A stretch of 64,000 nucleotides of DNA, taken from the NCBI GenBank assembly GCA_045804965.1, contig JBJMMD010000002.1, positions 127,755 through 191,754 of the forward strand, read 5' to 3'. Below, one piece after another: positions 24,345-33,223 of the stretch (position 1 is the first letter of the stretch; the number at the start of each line of letters is the position of its first letter). Position numbers and translations under genes: made by a program. Source of the stretch: CAVTUU01 sp045804965. Its GTDB lineage: Bacteria; Chloroflexota; Chloroflexia; Thermomicrobiales; UBA6265. The notes beneath the pieces were generated by a model, which was given only the letters and a program-made list of their open reading frames with translations, searched no databases and was not told the origin of the DNA.

Positions 24345-25787
24345 CTATCCTATCGGTGTCCCCACGACCTCAGGTGTGCCAATTGGCGCCCCTGCGCCGG
24401 GCGTCCCGGCAACCGGTGTAGCGACGCCGCCTTGCTGCAGCGTCGAGTTGGCCTCGAGCGAAATCAGTTGCAAGCTGTTATCGCTTTGCATACCGATCAA
24501 CACGAGGTCGTAGGCCATCCCTTCCTTCAACACGAGTTTGGTCGCGCGGACCATGACCGTATCGCCGCCCGACTTCCGGAATTGCAAGTCATATGTGTCG
24601 GCGTCTACGACCTTGTAGTCCGTTACGTCCTTGTAGGCCACGCCGCCGAAGAGCTTATCACCGTCGGTGACGGCGAGATCGCCCTTGTCGGCATCCTGAG
24701 CAGCGCCAATCATCCGCAGGCGAGCTTGACCAACCGGAAGTGGCGAGAGATCGACTTCACTGATGATCATGTCCTCATCGTCGACGCGCCCAGCGAGGAT
24801 CACTTCGTAGGCCTGGCCAGCATTCAGGCTCTTCGTTTCATCGGCGAGCGAATCCGATGGCTGGCCGCCAACCGGCACCGCACTGAACTTGCGGTCGTCA
24901 CCAGCTGGGACCGCGATGAAATCTGACGCCGTGCCAAAGGCCACGCCTGTCGCGATTTGCGAATCGTTCACGAGGAAGTCGATTTGCTGTGCACCCGCGT
25001 CCGCGTGAACGACTCGCACACAGGCGTCTTCAGGGCTGCCGACGCCAACGAGCGCGGAACATGGCGGCGACGCGCTCGTCACGAGCGAAATGAGCGACAA
25101 ATCGCTACCTTCAGCCGAACCGAGGATGAAGAGATCGTAGACGTTCCCTTGTTGGAATGAAACGCCTTTCGCCGTTGCGAGCGGAGTCTGGTCGTCACCT
25201 TTTTTCACATCGAGGTCGTATGTTCCCGGATCTTGATTGTTGTAGTCGCTGGCATCCTTGAAATCGAGACCGTCAAAGAGCGTGTCGCCGCCAGTCACAG
25301 CGATCTTGAGCCCATCCGTACCTGGAGCGACGTTAATCGCGCGCGCCCGCGCCTTGCCTTGATCCACCGAGTCAGTATTGACCTTGTAATCCTGAAGTTC
25401 GATGTCCTTGAGATTGTTGACGACGGCAAGGACATGTGCGTCGCCGGCATCGAAACTGACCTTCTTATCAATGACCGCGGCCGCAGAACCCTGACCCGAC
25501 GGTACGAACTGAATCTGGTGGTCTCCCTTCGAAATGGACGCGTATTCAGTCGCCTTGCCAAAGGCGACACCTTGAACGAGCGGTGCGCCGTCGACGATCA
25601 AATCGAGACTTGGCGCGCCCGGTGAGGCATTCAAGACCCGCACCGACGCGTTTTGCGAAGTTTGCTGCGCTGCGGCGCCCGTTAGGGGGTGGTAACGTAC
25701 AAATACGGCAAACAGCGTCATGAAGAGCAGCACCGCGGCAATCATCCGCCCCAGACGGGCGGATTGCCGCGATTCGAATGCAGGCAT
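24345..25787 (-). CDS. DUF4397-repeat exported protein
   Basis: Exported protein of 480 residues. The N-terminal hydrophobic segment (MIAAVLLFMTLFAVFV) may be a signal peptide or anchor. At least three to four tandem DUF4397-type units follow, each opening like VRVLNASPGAPSLDLIVDG and containing VAFG.A.(D/E)Y...G.....F; others begin ARARAINVAPGTDGLKIAV and CVRVVHADAGAQQIDFLVND. The C-terminus is Gly/Pro/Thr-rich (ATPVAGTPGAGAPIGTPEVV). DUF4397 proteins are usually cell-surface proteins of unknown role. ATG 25787 has AAGGACGG upstream and is preferred over an earlier GTG-type start. Confidence 0.85.
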   Translation of the reverse strand: MPAFESRQSARLGRMIAAVLLFMTLFAVFVRYHPLTGAAAQQTSQNASVRVLNASPGAPSLDLIVDGAPLVQGVAFGKATEYASISKGDHQIQFVPSGQGSAAAVIDKKVSFDAGDAHVLAVVNNLKDIELQDYKVNTDSVDQGKARARAINVAPGTDGLKIAVTGGDTLFDGLDFKDASDYNNQDPGTYDLDVKKGDDQTPLATAKGVSFQQGNVYDLFILGSAEGSDLSLISLVTSASPPCSALVGVGSPEDACVRVVHADAGAQQIDFLVNDSQIATGVAFGTASDFIAVPAGDDRKFSAVPVGGQPSDSLADETKSLNAGQAYEVILAGRVDDEDMIISEVDLSPLPVGQARLRMIGAAQDADKGDLAVTDGDKLFGGVAYKDVTDYKVVDADTYDLQFRKSGGDTVMVRATKLVLKEGMAYDLVLIGMQSDNSLQLISLEANSTLQQGGVATPVAGTPGAGAPIGTPEVVGTPIG

Positions 25788-25956
25788 ATTGAACCGTCCT
25801 TCCGTACGCTTTGCGTGAACCACACAGCCGGCAAGATAGCCGCGCTGTTTTTCGCAAGCGGCCCCAACCGTTCCCCGCTAATGCACTCCGCGTACCAATC
25901 AGCGCGCGCGTTCGTAGCATGGCCAACAATTACGAGCCAGGTTCAAGACGAGGAAT

Positions 25957-25981
25957 GAGCCGCCTCAGTGTGAGGCGGCTC
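25957..25981 (-). terminator. Terminator-like hairpin below the small membrane-protein gene
   Basis: GAGCCGCCTCA-GTG-TGAGGCGGCTC is a perfect 11-base stem about 75 bases past the small gene that ends at 26057 on the minus strand. An unusual pure C/T tract of about 50 bases precedes it on that strand (25982-26036). Confidence 0.55.
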
Positions 25982-26056
25982 AGGAGGAGGGAGGAGGGGA
26001 AGAAGAGGGAACGGGCGGCAGAGAAGTGAGTGGGGCTCACCTCTGGATGGGATTAC

Positions 26057-26179
26057 CTACCACCAGTTCTTTTGGTCGCTTCGCGGCGATTGGCTGCTTG
26101 CGCCGAATCGAAGCGCGAGAAGATCGAGAATAATCAGAACCATGATGAACGAGATAAACAAGACCAATGGTGAACTCAT
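26057..26179 (-). CDS. Very small membrane protein (40 aa)
   Basis: ATG 26179 to TAG 26057 encodes a 40-residue protein with one membrane helix (VLFISFIMVLIILDLLAL) followed by a short polar tail ending KNWW. AAGAGG lies about eight bases before the start. The hydrophobic-then-basic order and the clear ribosome-binding site argue that it is real. It lies 65 bases downstream of another small gene on the same strand. Similar tiny proteins are often respiratory-complex subunits or regulators of larger membrane proteins; no function is proposed here. Confidence 0.6.
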   Translation of the reverse strand: MSSPLVLFISFIMVLIILDLLALRFGASSQSPRSDQKNWW

Positions 26180-26244
26180 GATATTGCCTCTTCCATACCG
26201 TGCAAACTAACTAGTCAACACTACGCCAAGCGAAGACGATTGAC

Positions 26245-26442
26245 TTATCGAAAGGGCCCGCCGTACAAGGCGACGTTCGCTTCATTCCGGCGCCGCTCTT
26301 CAACCGAGTCGGGACGAGTCGCGAAATACGCGACCTCCGCATCAGTTGCTTCTTGAAATTGCGGATACTCCAACTTTTTCACGCGGTGAGACGTGCCAAC
26401 GAGCGCTACAATCAATTGCCGGTGTCCAAACGTGATCGTCAT
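26245..26442 (-). CDS. Small hypothetical protein (65 aa)
   Basis: Soluble-looking 65-residue protein (MTITFGHRQLIVALVGTSHR start; PDSVEERRRNEANVALYGGP near the end). GGAGG is five bases before ATG 26442, which supports translation; an in-frame ATG seven codons earlier lacks a site. The C-terminal half is rich in Arg and Glu. I recognise no family. It precedes the 40-residue membrane-protein gene and may share its transcript. Confidence 0.55.
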   Translation of the reverse strand: MTITFGHRQLIVALVGTSHRVKKLEYPQFQEATDAEVAYFATRPDSVEERRRNEANVALYGGPFR

Positions 26443-26755
26443 ATCATCCTCCACGTCGCACATTAGTCTGCGTTCCGCGGCGACATTCGGTTTGCCCGTG
26501 CCAAAAAATCAACTCTGCTTTTGCTATTTCGAGGCGCCTTACTGTCTTCCCGGCGCGCTCTCGCGCTCACAAGTACAACGCCGCAGTCAACCGTTTGTGA
26601 GACGCTCGGCAGGAACTTCTCATGGCAATGTTTGAGCGGTGTGGCTTGCCTTGCCGCTTCGTTTGGAGTGCCCTTGGACGTAAGAAGGTAGTCTGGGCTT
26701 AAAGCACGATGCGACGGCTGCCGGTATGCTTGGCGGCATCGATGCGAGGGCATAC

Positions 26756-27523
26756 ATGACGCGACGATTTCACGCCGCCGCCTGGCTTTGTTGTTTGTTG
26801 CTCACACTTGGCGTCGCTGCCTGCGGTTCCGACGACAAACCAAAGGTGACCCCCACTCCGACTGGGCCGGCGGGCCCGACCGTGGGCGCACTCGCCGATC
26901 AGATCGCCGCGGCTTGGCCGGCAGTGAAACGCTATCGCACGGATTCGCGGGGGAAAGGCGGCATCGTGCCTGGGATCGGGACTCCGGGCGCACCAGCTGC
27001 ACCACAGACGATTGAGGTCGTAACTGAAATCGCGGTCCCGGATCAGAAGCATCAGGTTACGAAGGTGAACGGGTTGGTTCAGGAAGAATATATTGTCGTC
27101 GGTGGCAAAATCTACGGGCGCGGCCCCCTCGCGGAGACGATGCCGGGAACACCGGTGGCCGGCGCTTGGCGCGTCGTCGACCCGAGTACCATCAATCCCC
27201 AAAGCCCGCAAGCGACGCCGGTCGCCGCGCTCATTGCCCCGGCCAAACCGCCTTATTCGGGGCTCTCGGCCGACGAACGCGAGCGCGACGCAAAACCAAT
27301 TGGAACCGTCACGGTCGACGACCGCACATGCCAGGCATATCAAATTGCCGATACAACACAAACTGGTGAACGCATTGATGTCACATTAGCGATCGGACCA
27401 GACCACTTACCCTGTTCAATCGAGACGAAGGCTGGCGGAACCGATTACGTCACCACATACACATTCAATGGCGCCTTAACCATTACACCGCCTGCCCTGA
27501 TCGCAACCCCATCCGGCGGATAG
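26756..27523 (+). CDS. Lipoprotein, LppX/LprG-like in outline
   Basis: Exported lipoprotein of 255 residues: signal segment with lipobox LGVAAC (Cys about residue 22), a Thr/Pro linker, then a domain with the outline of LolA/LppX-type lipoproteins (QIAAAWPAVKRYRTDSRG, EIAVPDQKHQVTKVNG, VVGGKIYGRG, ACQAYQI-like segment at VDDRTCQAYQIAD, TTYTFNG). Such folds bind lipids or report on outer-surface cargo; the resemblance is by general pattern and not certain. ATG 26756 has GAGGG seven bases upstream. Confidence 0.7.
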   Translation: MTRRFHAAAWLCCLLLTLGVAACGSDDKPKVTPTPTGPAGPTVGALADQIAAAWPAVKRYRTDSRGKGGIVPGIGTPGAPAAPQTIEVVTEIAVPDQKHQVTKVNGLVQEEYIVVGGKIYGRGPLAETMPGTPVAGAWRVVDPSTINPQSPQATPVAALIAPAKPPYSGLSADERERDAKPIGTVTVDDRTCQAYQIADTTQTGERIDVTLAIGPDHLPCSIETKAGGTDYVTTYTFNGALTITPPALIATPSGG

Positions 27524-27528
27524 CCGCC

Positions 27529-27774
27529 CTAGCAGTGAACGATCTGGCCGCTACCAAAAACGGGGACGATCTCGCCGGTTGCGATCGCCCGCTCAATCTG
27601 GCGGGCCCCGGCAGTCATCATTGGGCCGCCCGACACGCGATAGTTAATCCACATGTCGCCGCCTTCGTTTCGGCCGACCTGAAGAATGGTTAACTGTTGA
27701 TCCGCTCGCCACGTCGCGATTTTCGCGGCACAGAATCGTTGTCCGGGCGCGAGTAGAAGTGTCGGTGGGACCAT
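27529..27774 (-). CDS. Small hypothetical protein (81 aa)
   Basis: 81-residue protein with no family recognised (MVPPTLLLAPGQRFCAAKIA, DQQLTILQVGRNEGGDMWIN, RVSGGPMMTAGARQIERAIA). The composition looks coding: a balanced mix with conserved-looking glycines and three Trp/Cys positions. GAGG stands about 11 bases before the ATG. It converges with the lipoprotein gene, five bases apart. The 269 bases between it and the GNAT gene at 28044 hold no recognisable gene. Confidence 0.5.
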   Translation of the reverse strand: MVPPTLLLAPGQRFCAAKIATWRADQQLTILQVGRNEGGDMWINYRVSGGPMMTAGARQIERAIATGEIVPVFGSGQIVHC

Positions 27775-28043
27775 CTCATGCTTCCTCTCCGAATGATCTT
27801 GCCGAGTTCGTTTTCGGCACAGCTAGATCATGCCTGGAAGCAAGACGCCGAACATCGCGAGATTCATCTAATCCCGACCGGAATGTTTAACCGGGATATC
27901 TCCGTGATTCTACTGAGTCCGCGACTAATGACGCAGTCGCGAAGAGATGGGCATAAGCATTTGTGCGGCATGCAATCCGGTCCGAGGCGATCGAGCGGGT
28001 GTTCGTTGACGGTCGTGGCCCGGCAACGAGACAATGACGAGCG

Positions 28044-28985
28044 ATGAAACAGGACGACTCCGCACCCAACCAGGCAGTCGGGTTCACGCCGGAGCAACTC
28101 GGATTCGAGCCTGCTACGGGAGATCTGGGCGAGGCAACGCCATCCGCGTGGCAACGCACGCTGGGCGGCCGGGTCGTCACGTTCCGCATGCTGCGCACGC
28201 TTGAGGAGCTCGCGTATGCGGAAGACCTGCAACGCGATGTCTTCGGCGTCACTGATTACGATCTGATCTCTGCCGGCGAGCTCATCGTCGTTCATGAGAC
28301 AGGCGGTGAAGTCATCGGCGCGTTCGTTGACGAGCACAGCGGCGAACAGGCGGTCGGCTGCCTCTTCGGTTGGGGCGGATTCGTCGATGGGCGGCCGCGG
28401 ATCGTCTCCGACTTCATGGCAGTCCGCAAAACAATGCGCTCGGGCAGGATCGGCGCGTCACTGAAGCGGCTCCAAGCGGCGATCGCTCTCGCGCGTGGCT
28501 TTCAGGAGATCATCTGGACCGTCGATCCGCTACGTGCCGCCAACGCCCGGCTGAACTTTGGGAAACTCGGCGCCTACGCGGATCGTTACATCGAGAACCT
28601 CTATGGTGAAACCTATGGCGAGGCGATCTATGGCGGTTTGCCGTCAGACCGCATCCAGGTGACCTGGCCAATTGCCTCACCCGCGGTACAACGTCATCTC
28701 GTCCAGGCAGATCATGCTTCCGCCGAAATCGAGCCCGCGGCCGCGGCCGTGTTTGACGCGCGCAGACCGGAGGTTGAGCGGGCCTTGATCCCGATTCCGA
28801 AGAACATCGATACCATTGTGAAGAGCGACCGGGCAGCTGCGCGCGCATGGCGGATGCGACTGCGAGGTGAGCTCCAAGTGGCATTTGCCGCGGGGCTTGC
28901 CATTACTGGATTCGTGTCCGATGTCGACCCCGGGCAAGAGTTGGCGGCGTATGTCGTCGAGCGCACAACGCGCGGAAAGGGTTGA
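28044..28985 (+). CDS. Predicted GNAT-superfamily acetyltransferase (COG3375-like)
   Basis: Protein of 313 residues resembling the predicted acetyltransferases of COG3375: GGRVVTFRMLRTLEELAYAE, VIGAFVDEHSG, FMAVRKTMRSGRIGASLKRLQ (the acetyl-CoA-binding pattern) and ANARLNFGKLGAYADRYIEN, followed by a C-terminal region of about 110 residues. These proteins are often next to muconate-cycloisomerase-like enzymes, and here the next gene starts four bases after the stop. A shared pathway modifying an N-acyl amino acid or related acid is inferred. The start has only a weak upstream site. Confidence 0.8.
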   Translation: MKQDDSAPNQAVGFTPEQLGFEPATGDLGEATPSAWQRTLGGRVVTFRMLRTLEELAYAEDLQRDVFGVTDYDLISAGELIVVHETGGEVIGAFVDEHSGEQAVGCLFGWGGFVDGRPRIVSDFMAVRKTMRSGRIGASLKRLQAAIALARGFQEIIWTVDPLRAANARLNFGKLGAYADRYIENLYGETYGEAIYGGLPSDRIQVTWPIASPAVQRHLVQADHASAEIEPAAAAVFDARRPEVERALIPIPKNIDTIVKSDRAAARAWRMRLRGELQVAFAAGLAITGFVSDVDPGQELAAYVVERTTRGKG

Positions 28986-28988
28986 AGC

Positions 28989-30128
28989 GTGAGCGGCGCC
29001 TTGAAGATCGGGCGTATCGATATCTACTCAGTACGTCTGCCGCTCCACGAGCCCTTCGTCATCGCTTACGCGACCTACTCCGACGTGCCGACGATTCTTG
29101 TCCGGATAGAGACGGAGGATGGCGCAGTCGGCTGGGGCGAGGCGACGCCCGATCCCAACGTCACCGGCGAAACGTTCGGGAGCACCACAGAAGTGATCCA
29201 CCGCGATCTTGCGCCGATCTTGGTCGGCCACGATGCCCGCGACCGAGAGAGCGCCATTCATAAGCTCGATCGCCAGGTGGAAGGGCGCCCGGCGGCGAAA
29301 GCCGCGCTCGATATCGCGATCCATGATCTGGTCGGGCGCGCGTATGGGATACCCGTTTGGGCGCTACTCGGCGGTCGGAGCACGCCCACACTTCAGATTT
29401 CCCGCGTGGTCAGCATGAAAACGCCGGCAGTGATGGCGGTCGACGCCGCGGCTCATGTTGCGGCTGGCTTCTCCACAGTCAAAGTCAAAGTGGGCGACGG
29501 GGAGAATCCTTTGGCTGACGCGCTCAGGATTGCGGCGGTGCGCGATGCGGTCGGACCCGACATCGGGATCAAGGTCGACGTCAATCAAGGCTGGCAAACC
29601 GCCGGCGCGGCAATCGCCGCGATTCGCGCCTGCTTGCCGAGTCGTCCCGCCTACATCGAGCAACCGGTCGTGTGGTGGGATCTCGAGGCGTTGGCCGAGG
29701 TTCGCCGCCAAACCGGCGCCCGAATCATGGTCGACGAAGGTTGCCACGGCCCGCGCGACATGCAACGGATCGTCGCCCTCCGCGCGGCGGATCTGGTCAA
29801 CATTAAGCTGATGAAGACGGGCGGCTTGCTGAATGCCGTCAAGCTCAATGCGATCGCGGAAACAGCAGGGATCATTGCTCAAGTCGGGACGATGGTCGAA
29901 AGCTCGATCGCCTCCGCCGCCGGTCTCCATTGTGCGGTCGCGCTCGCAAACGTGCGCACAGTCGAAATGGGCGGACCGCTCATGATCGCTCAGGACATCG
30001 GCGACGCCGTGACGTGGTACGACCGCGACCGAATCACTGTTCCTGACCGGCCCGGCCTCGGCATCACCGTCGATGAATCGGCCGTCGCCCGCTGCGCGGA
30101 ACATCGGCAGACCGTTACCGCGACGTAA
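28989..30128 (+). CDS. Enolase-superfamily racemase/epimerase (MLE subgroup)
   Basis: Member of the mandelate racemase/muconate lactonising group, 379 residues, acting by abstracting a proton alpha to a carboxylate on Mg2+. Residues seen: K165 and K167 in the KxK motif (TVKVKVG), metal ligands D197 (IKVDVNQ), E224 (YIEQPV) and D249 (MVDEG), and the second base K273 (LVNIKLMKTGG). This arrangement fits dipeptide epimerases, o-succinylbenzoate synthases and N-acylamino acid racemases. The GTG start lies four bases after the GNAT gene with AAAGGG inside that gene. Substrate not assignable from sequence alone. Confidence 0.92.
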   Translation: MSGALKIGRIDIYSVRLPLHEPFVIAYATYSDVPTILVRIETEDGAVGWGEATPDPNVTGETFGSTTEVIHRDLAPILVGHDARDRESAIHKLDRQVEGRPAAKAALDIAIHDLVGRAYGIPVWALLGGRSTPTLQISRVVSMKTPAVMAVDAAAHVAAGFSTVKVKVGDGENPLADALRIAAVRDAVGPDIGIKVDVNQGWQTAGAAIAAIRACLPSRPAYIEQPVVWWDLEALAEVRRQTGARIMVDEGCHGPRDMQRIVALRAADLVNIKLMKTGGLLNAVKLNAIAETAGIIAQVGTMVESSIASAAGLHCAVALANVRTVEMGGPLMIAQDIGDAVTWYDRDRITVPDRPGLGITVDESAVARCAEHRQTVTAT

Positions 30129-30207
30129 CGCGAGACGTTTGTAGGCTTGGCGGTATTAGTCCCAAAGGTGGATACGCGAGTTCCTGCCCGGCAACTATTC
30201 TGCGCAC

Positions 30208-30423
30208 ATGGGTATTGTTGGACGCCTCATTTTTATCGGGCTGATGATCATCTTCGGCGCGATCATCCTCGTGTCAATCGTCGCCGGCTTCTGGGTATTT
30301 GCCGGGTTCGCGGTCTTCTTCTCTGCGCTCTTTGCGTTTTCCGCGCCGTACGTCCTCGGCAGGAGGTGGGAACCACCCGAACCCGCGTCGGCGCCTCGTC
30401 CGGTCCGGCGGCGACAGTCGTAG
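30208..30423 (+). CDS. Small two-helix membrane protein (71 aa)
   Basis: 71-residue protein with two hydrophobic segments (LIFIGLMIIFGAIILVSIVA and VFAGFAVFFSALFAFSAPYV) and a basic Pro-rich tail (RRWEPPEPASAPRPVRRRQS). The ATG at 30208 lacks a strong ribosome-binding site. The topology is plausible for a small inner-membrane protein. It converges with another small membrane-protein gene seven bases away. No family recognised. Confidence 0.6.
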   Translation: MGIVGRLIFIGLMIIFGAIILVSIVAGFWVFAGFAVFFSALFAFSAPYVLGRRWEPPEPASAPRPVRRRQS

Positions 30424-30430
30424 CAATTTG

Positions 30431-30574
30431 TTACGTCTCTCCGTGCCAGCGGTCAGAGACCCAGATGCGAAACCGTTTCGCAGCGAGATCGATCAGCGCA
30501 TTAACCATAATCCAACAGCCGATGAGCATCATGAAGAAGAGCGCGACGACAAAGGCGTTGTATTCTTCTGGCAC
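30431..30574 (-). CDS. Very small membrane protein (47 aa)
   Basis: GTG 30574 encodes a 47-residue product: a short acidic start (PEEYN), one membrane helix (FVVALFFMMLIGCWIMVNAL) and a basic tail (KRFRIWVSDRWHGET). AGGAG stands eight bases upstream. A longer reading to ATG 30736 adds 54 residues of low-complexity sequence and is not favoured. Confidence 0.55.
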   Translation of the reverse strand: MPEEYNAFVVALFFMMLIGCWIMVNALIDLAAKRFRIWVSDRWHGET

Positions 30575-31111
30575 GTGCGGGCTCTCCTGACCGGCCCACC
30601 CCTGGCCCGCCGAAGTAGAGGCTGTCCTGCTCCGCCGCTTGCGGATAATACCTGTGTCCTGAGCATAACCCGCACTGTACGGACACTGGTGCTCTTTCGG
30701 ATACTTTTCGCGGCACTCTTGTTCCCAATAAGTCAACGAACGTTTCGAGCTGACTCGATTCAGAACGACCGTTTCGAACCGGTGCGCGAAGGCGATCGGC
30801 GCGACCGCCGACTCCGCCCGGAATTCATTCTCGAGCTAAAGCACGGGAGTCGGCTCAAGCCGACTGGTTGCGTACCACACCCCCGCCGGGGCGCGCGGCG
30901 TGTGCGCTTTGATTCCCATGCAAGCCGATTCGCCAATTGCGAGCCCCGTTGTCTCCACGAAGGCGCATGGCGTGCACGGCCCGGCGGAGCACGGGCCGCG
31001 CCATTTCGCTCGTCATCCCCGGAAGGGTTTGGTCAGTTGTCGCCCGGGACTGAACGTCTCAAGCACAACCACCACGCCGACGGGTCATGAATGATCCGGA
31101 CCTCTTTTGGG
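30575..31111. other. 537-base gap with two hairpins and no clear gene
   Basis: Hairpins AGTCGGCT-CA-AGCCGACT (30848-30865) and a longer one with CGGCCCG (30977-30983) pairing CGGGCCG (30992-30998), flanked by ATGGCG and CGCCAT, lie here. Long open frames in the area have no credible start or motif. Confidence 0.5.
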
Positions 31112-32158
31112 CTAGGGCCGCTCGCTCAGCGTCACTTCGACCGTTTTCTGTTCGTCGCCACGTTGAATCGTCGCTTGGACTTTGTCGCCCGGCTTGTGCT
31201 TGAACAACACGTTGACGAAAGGGTTCGTCTGAGTGATCGCTTCGCCATCGATCGAAACGATCACATCGCCTTCTTGAACGCCTGCATCCTCGGCAGGTCC
31301 GCTGGGAGTGACGGCGACGACGTATGCTCCATGATCGACGGCGAGGTTCTCTTGGGCGGCGATCGCGGGCGTGACGTCCACCGATTTCACGCCGAAGAAG
31401 GGATAGACTACTTTGCCGTTTTGGATCAGCAGGCTGGCTATTTGTTTGACGGTATTAGACGGAATCGCGAAAAACAGTCCTTGAGCAATGTCGCCGTTTG
31501 GGGTTTGGTTAATGCCAAGGGTATTCACACCGACCACTTCGCCCTTGAGATCGAAGAGCGGGCCGCCTGAGTTTCCAGGATTGATCGCCGCGTCGTGCTG
31601 GATCAGATTGCTGTAATTCGTATTCGCAGTGGCGTCTGGCAGCGTGCGGCCGAGAGCGCTGACAATACCTTCGGTGACGGTGTTGGTGAACGCCCCAAGC
31701 GGCGAGCCGATCGCCAGGACCGTCTGCCCAGGCTTCAAGTCGTCCGAATTGCCAAGCGTGGCAACGGCCGGCATGTCACCGTTGACTTTGACGACGGCAA
31801 GATCGCTGACCTCGTCCGATCCAACCAACTCAGCGTCGACCGTCTTGCCGTCCGAGAAGATGACCTGAAACTGCTCGCCGCCGTTGACGACGTGCCAATT
31901 GGTCACGATGTGTCCATCCTTGTCGATGATGAAGCCCGTGCCTGAACCGGCCGGTTGTGGTTGGTCGCTGGGTCCGCCGAACATTTGCTCGTTGATAACC
32001 GTGACGACTGCTTTCCCCACCTGATCGACGACTTGCACCGGCGTCATGTCGCCTTGCGTATCTTGAGCCCGCGCGGGGAGGTCGAAGTGCGTTATTGACC
32101 CCAACATAATGATCAGTAGCGTGGCTATGAGGAACGAGAACGTGCGGCACGTTTTCAC
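31112..32158 (-). CDS. Exported HtrA/DegP-like serine protease
   Basis: Envelope protease of 348 residues with an N-terminal signal/anchor (FSFLIATLLIIMLGSITHF), a trypsin-like domain with triad H89 (TNWHVV), D119 (VSDLAVV) and S197 (INPGNSGGPL), and one PDZ domain at about 240-345. This is the usual DegP/DegS-like layout for degrading or sensing misfolded envelope proteins. GTG 32158 is chosen for AAGGG eight bases upstream and the signal segment that follows. It lies downstream of the two-component genes on the same strand, separated by 429 bases. Distinct from the two signal-less copies at 11.4-13.3 kb. Confidence 0.93.
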   Translation of the reverse strand: MKTCRTFSFLIATLLIIMLGSITHFDLPARAQDTQGDMTPVQVVDQVGKAVVTVINEQMFGGPSDQPQPAGSGTGFIIDKDGHIVTNWHVVNGGEQFQVIFSDGKTVDAELVGSDEVSDLAVVKVNGDMPAVATLGNSDDLKPGQTVLAIGSPLGAFTNTVTEGIVSALGRTLPDATANTNYSNLIQHDAAINPGNSGGPLFDLKGEVVGVNTLGINQTPNGDIAQGLFFAIPSNTVKQIASLLIQNGKVVYPFFGVKSVDVTPAIAAQENLAVDHGAYVVAVTPSGPAEDAGVQEGDVIVSIDGEAITQTNPFVNVLFKHKPGDKVQATIQRGDEQKTVEVTLSERP

Positions 32159-32351
32159 AGATTCACCCTTTCTCTCTGCGTTGAATTGGCTGAATGTGGC
32201 GACATCGCCGCCATGGATCGCGATTTGCAAAGCGTCCTAAACCACCGTGACCTATCGCAAAGACGTCGCCATGAATACAGCACGATCGCAGCTCTGTCCA
32301 ATTGATCGGCACTCCTGCAAGGTTTGGATGAAGTGGCTCTGAAATTGGTTT

Positions 32352-32380
32352 GGCCGCAACACTCAGGGAGTGTTGCGGCC
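32352..32380 (-). terminator. Terminator-like hairpin after the two-component operon
   Basis: GGCCGCAACACT (32352-32363) and AGTGTTGCGGCC (32369-32380) form a perfect 12-base stem with loop CAGGG, about 210 bases past the response-regulator stop on the minus strand. A short A-rich run follows rather than a T tract. The rest of 32159-32587 shows no gene. Confidence 0.6.
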
Positions 32381-32587
32381 TGCCTGGAAGGGAAGGGGCT
32401 GCCCGCCGTTGGGGCTGGCAACGACGGACTATCTACGCTTTTTCGCCGGTCCCTGATGGGACACGACTTCGGCCGGCCAACGAACGTTGGACCGACGACT
32501 TTCGCGATCGTACGGAACACTTGGGACGATGTAGCGTTACAAATGGATATGAAGTTCGACTCGTTCGCGCTGAATTTGCAGTTTTGC

Positions 32588-33223
32588 TTAGATCAGACCG
32601 CGCCGGATCGCTTCCGCTACCGCGTGCGCGCGGTCAAACGCGCCGAGTTTGGAGAAGATCACCTGCAATCGTTTCTTAATCGCGATTTCGCTCCGCCCCA
32701 TCGACACGCCGATCTCGCGGTTCGTCGCCCCCTCCGATGCCCGTCGGAGTATTTCGAGATCATCGGGCGAAAGATCAGCATCGCGGCGCGTCTGCGCTCG
32801 CGCCAAACCGCTCAGATTCTCTAGCACACCATCGAGCAACTCGGGGCTGAGTTGGCGGCGGCCACGAGCGCCGCTCCGGATCGCGGCGATGAGTAGTTCC
32901 GGCGGGGTGCTCTTCAGCAGATAGCTATCGGCGCCCGCTTCGAGCGCCTCGCGCACGTAGTTTTGGTCGCCATACGACGTCAAGATAATGACCGCCGACG
33001 TCACCCCCTGATCGCGCAAGCGTCTCGTGGCATGGACGCCGCTTGCGCCCGGCATCCGCAGATCGAGGAGGATGACATCCGGTTTCAGCGAGCGCGCTTT
33101 TTCGATCGCCGAGGCTGCGTCGTTCGCCTCGCCGGTCACGTCGATATCTCCCGCAGTCGCGAGCACTTTGCGCAGACCCTCGACGACGACAGGATGATCG
33201 TCGACTAATAGGACCGAAATCAC
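32588..33223 (-). CDS. NarL/FixJ-family response regulator
   Basis: Response regulator of 211 residues with a complete receiver domain: D8-D9 (LLVDDHP), phospho-acceptor D54 (ILLDLRMPG) and K104 (YLLKS). The C-terminal LuxR-type helix-turn-helix is less orthodox (LSPDDLEILRRASEGATNRE, MGRSEIAIKKRL) but recognisable. Its start overlaps the kinase stop by four bases, so the two are cotranscribed. Expected targets include nearby envelope genes; the inverted repeat at 35208-35245 is a candidate site. In contrast with the regulator at 13295, this receiver is intact. Confidence 0.93.
   Translation of the reverse strand: MISVLLVDDHPVVVEGLRKVLATAGDIDVTGEANDAASAIEKARSLKPDVILLDLRMPGASGVHATRRLRDQGVTSAVIILTSYGDQNYVREALEAGADSYLLKSTPPELLIAAIRSGARGRRQLSPELLDGVLENLSGLARAQTRRDADLSPDDLEILRRASEGATNREIGVSMGRSEIAIKKRLQVIFSKLGAFDRAHAVAEAIRRGLI

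Noticed and set aside
26463..26753. 96-codon minus frame upstream of the lipoprotein gene
   Set aside because: Basic, low-complexity reading with no ribosome-binding site.
27778..28047. Plus frame before the COG3375-like gene
   Set aside because: No motif, and the composition does not look coding.
30299..31090. 263-codon plus frame across small genes and hairpins
   Set aside because: It overlaps two better-supported small genes and several hairpins; Arg/Ser-rich shadow composition.
32324..32824. Plus frame across the terminator after the two-component operon
   Set aside because: It includes the hairpin and then runs antisense to the response regulator.
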